Assembly: GCA_030431255.1 (NCBI GenBank) | Contig: JAUIJL010000003.1 | Coordinates: 124,001-188,000 of the forward strand | Length of the DNA stretch: 64,000 nucleotides | Direction of reading: 5' to 3' | From: Thermoanaerobaculia bacterium | GTDB taxonomy: Bacteria > Acidobacteriota > Thermoanaerobaculia > Multivoradales > J023 | Shown: piece by piece, positions 63,128 through 64,000 of the stretch | How positions within the stretch are numbered: position 1 is the first letter of the stretch | Layout: each line of letters opens with the position of its first letter | The notes under the pieces: generated by a model | Database searches by the model: none | What the model saw: only the letters and a program-made list of their open reading frames with translations | What the model was told of the DNA's origin: nothing | Program-made: the position numbers and the translations under genes

Positions 63128-63476
63128 AGGACATCAAATTCTGGGGTGGATCACTCTGTTGGACCACTTTGGTCTAATCGCGGGGATCGCCCGAAGCGTC
63201 TAGAGAAGGCGTTGGCGAGCCATGGGGTCATGGATCGCGTTTTTCGGCGTTGGGATCGCCCGATCTCGGATCGGGGCCCGGGTCCCCCGGGGCCGACGAG
63301 AGCGGAGGGAGCCCTGGCGGCGGATTGTACCTCGGCAGCGCCTCGACGGAAACCTCTGTTCAACCCACTCTTGGCTGTGGCTTGCCTGCCGCGTCCCGTA
63401 TCGTCAGACGCTTCGGACGTTGACAATCCTCCGATGCGGACGTACCATCCGCCCGGCTCGGGAGGCCGTTCAAGAT
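63128..63476. other. Divergent intergenic region, 349 bases
   Basis: It lies between xrtH (leftwards) and pyrR (rightwards). Apart from the pyrR promoter (63420-63448) I see a GC-rich inverted repeat near 63277-63296 (ggggcccgggtcccccgggg) and no convincing gene or RNA. The promoter for xrtH was not identified. Confidence 0.5.
63420..63448 (+). promoter_or_regulatory. Sigma70-type promoter of pyrR
   Basis: A perfect -35 TTGACA (63420-63425), a 17-base spacer and TACCAT (63443-63448, four of six matches). Transcription would start about 63455, leaving only some 20 bases before the pyrR ATG, so there is no room for a pyr-type attenuator before pyrR itself. Confidence 0.65.
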
Positions 63477-64000
63477 ATGAAAAAACAAGACGATTCGCGT
63501 TTGGAGCTCAAGCGCCAGATGCTCGACGCCCAGGAGATGAGGCGCATTATCCGCCGGATGGCCGGCGAGATCTTGGAGCATTGCCCGGACCTTGAGCAAG
63601 TTTTGCTGGTCGGTATTCGGACCCGCGGAATTCCCCTGGCGGAGAGGCTCGCCGCCGAGATCGAAGCCATGGAAGGGGTACGGCTCGACATCGGTGCTTT
63701 GGACATCACCTTTTATCGCGACGACCTGTCGATGATCGGCCCCCAGCCGGTGGTCAAGGGCACGGAGCTGCCCGAGCCGGTGACCGATCGGGTGGTGGTG
63801 CTTTGTGACGATGTGCTCTACACGGGTCGCACGGTGCGAGCCGCCCTGGACGAGCTGGCCGACTACGGTCGCCCCAAAGCGGTTCGTTTGGTGGTGTTGG
63901 TAGATCGTGGTTGCCGCGAGCTGCCGATTCAAGCGGATGTGGTCGGTAAAACCATTCCCACCGCCAGAACGGAATTGGTCGAGGTCGGCTTCAAGGAAGT
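63477..64000 (+). CDS. pyrR: Bifunctional pyr operon regulator/uracil phosphoribosyltransferase PyrR, C-terminus beyond window
   Basis: At least 174 residues, open at the right edge. [40 protein letters not shown] and [20 protein letters not shown] (the PRPP-binding loop) are diagnostic of PyrR. In many bacteria PyrR binds the pyr mRNA to cause attenuation and also has weak uracil phosphoribosyltransferase activity. The likely start is ATG 63477 with GGGAGG some 12 bases upstream. Pyrimidine biosynthesis genes probably follow outside the window. Confidence 0.93.
   Translation, partial: MKKQDDSRLELKRQMLDAQEMRRIIRRMAGEILEHCPDLEQVLLVGIRTRGIPLAERLAAEIEAMEGVRLDIGALDITFYRDDLSMIGPQPVVKGTELPEPVTDRVVVLCDDVLYTGRTVRAALDELADYGRPKAVRLVVLVDRGCRELPIQADVVGKTIPTARTELVEVGFKE

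Noticed and set aside
63151-63426. Minus-strand 91-codon frame upstream of xrtH
   Set aside because: Low-complexity arginine/glycine-rich translation, overlaps the pyrR promoter, no start signal.

Overview
The window reads as chromosomal DNA of a GC-rich, Gram-negative (two-membrane) bacterium. The mix of gene families points to an Acidobacteriota lineage, probably Thermoanaerobaculia-like, but that assignment is an inference from gene content. The families are an exosortase H system with an IPTL-CTERM protein, ELWxxDGT-repeat and FG-GAP/ASPIC secreted proteins, beta-propeller amidohydrolases, a CadC-type winged-helix/TPR regulator, and a selenium-type molybdenum hydroxylase cluster. I see no rRNA, tRNA, CRISPR array, transposase or phage gene.

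Layout. Bases 1-15487 (minus strand) are one open frame of at least 5,162 codons that runs off the left edge. It encodes a giant secreted protein with carboxypeptidase-regulatory-like, Ig-like and long glycine-rich tandem repeats. A winged-helix/TPR regulator (16077-17780), a secreted metzincin protease with two PPC domains (18006-20105) and a gene remnant ending at 20526 follow. Next come a secreted amidohydrolase (20692-21957) and a tight four-gene envelope operon of unknown role (22005-26328): secreted protein, membrane-anchored protein, trypsin-like protease and CsgG-like/SHOCT protein. A DUF11 protein with an IPTL-CTERM tail and an apparent 5' frameshift, a PIN/NYN-like protein, an orphan AmrS radical SAM enzyme, a MarR regulator and a beta-propeller/amidohydrolase fusion complete the stretch to 33734.

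A hairpin-rich repeat region (33750-34070) and an AT-rich palindrome precede a TrmB regulator, an ABC ATPase and an ABC permease fused to an M1-type peptidase (34173-39743). On the minus strand a three-gene operon (45390 down to 39747) encodes a type I phosphodiesterase/alkaline phosphatase-like protein, a TPR protein and an FG-GAP/ASPIC-UnbV protein. Divergent from it is a compact three-gene operon (45560-48397) of two unrecognised proteins and an ATP-dependent DNA/RNA ligase-like nucleotidyltransferase, which is my strongest candidate for an undescribed system. An ELWxxDGT-repeat secreted protein and two small-to-medium unknown genes follow.

The right part is metabolic. Bases 54120-61875 hold a Se-dependent-type xanthine dehydrogenase, a short YgfK-like protein, a hydantoinase/allantoinase-like enzyme and SsnA, together a purine/hydantoin catabolic cluster. 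Convergent with it are exosortase H and its partner membrane protein (61890-63127), whose expected substrate class is represented at 26446-27549. The window ends inside pyrR, which has a good sigma70-type promoter.
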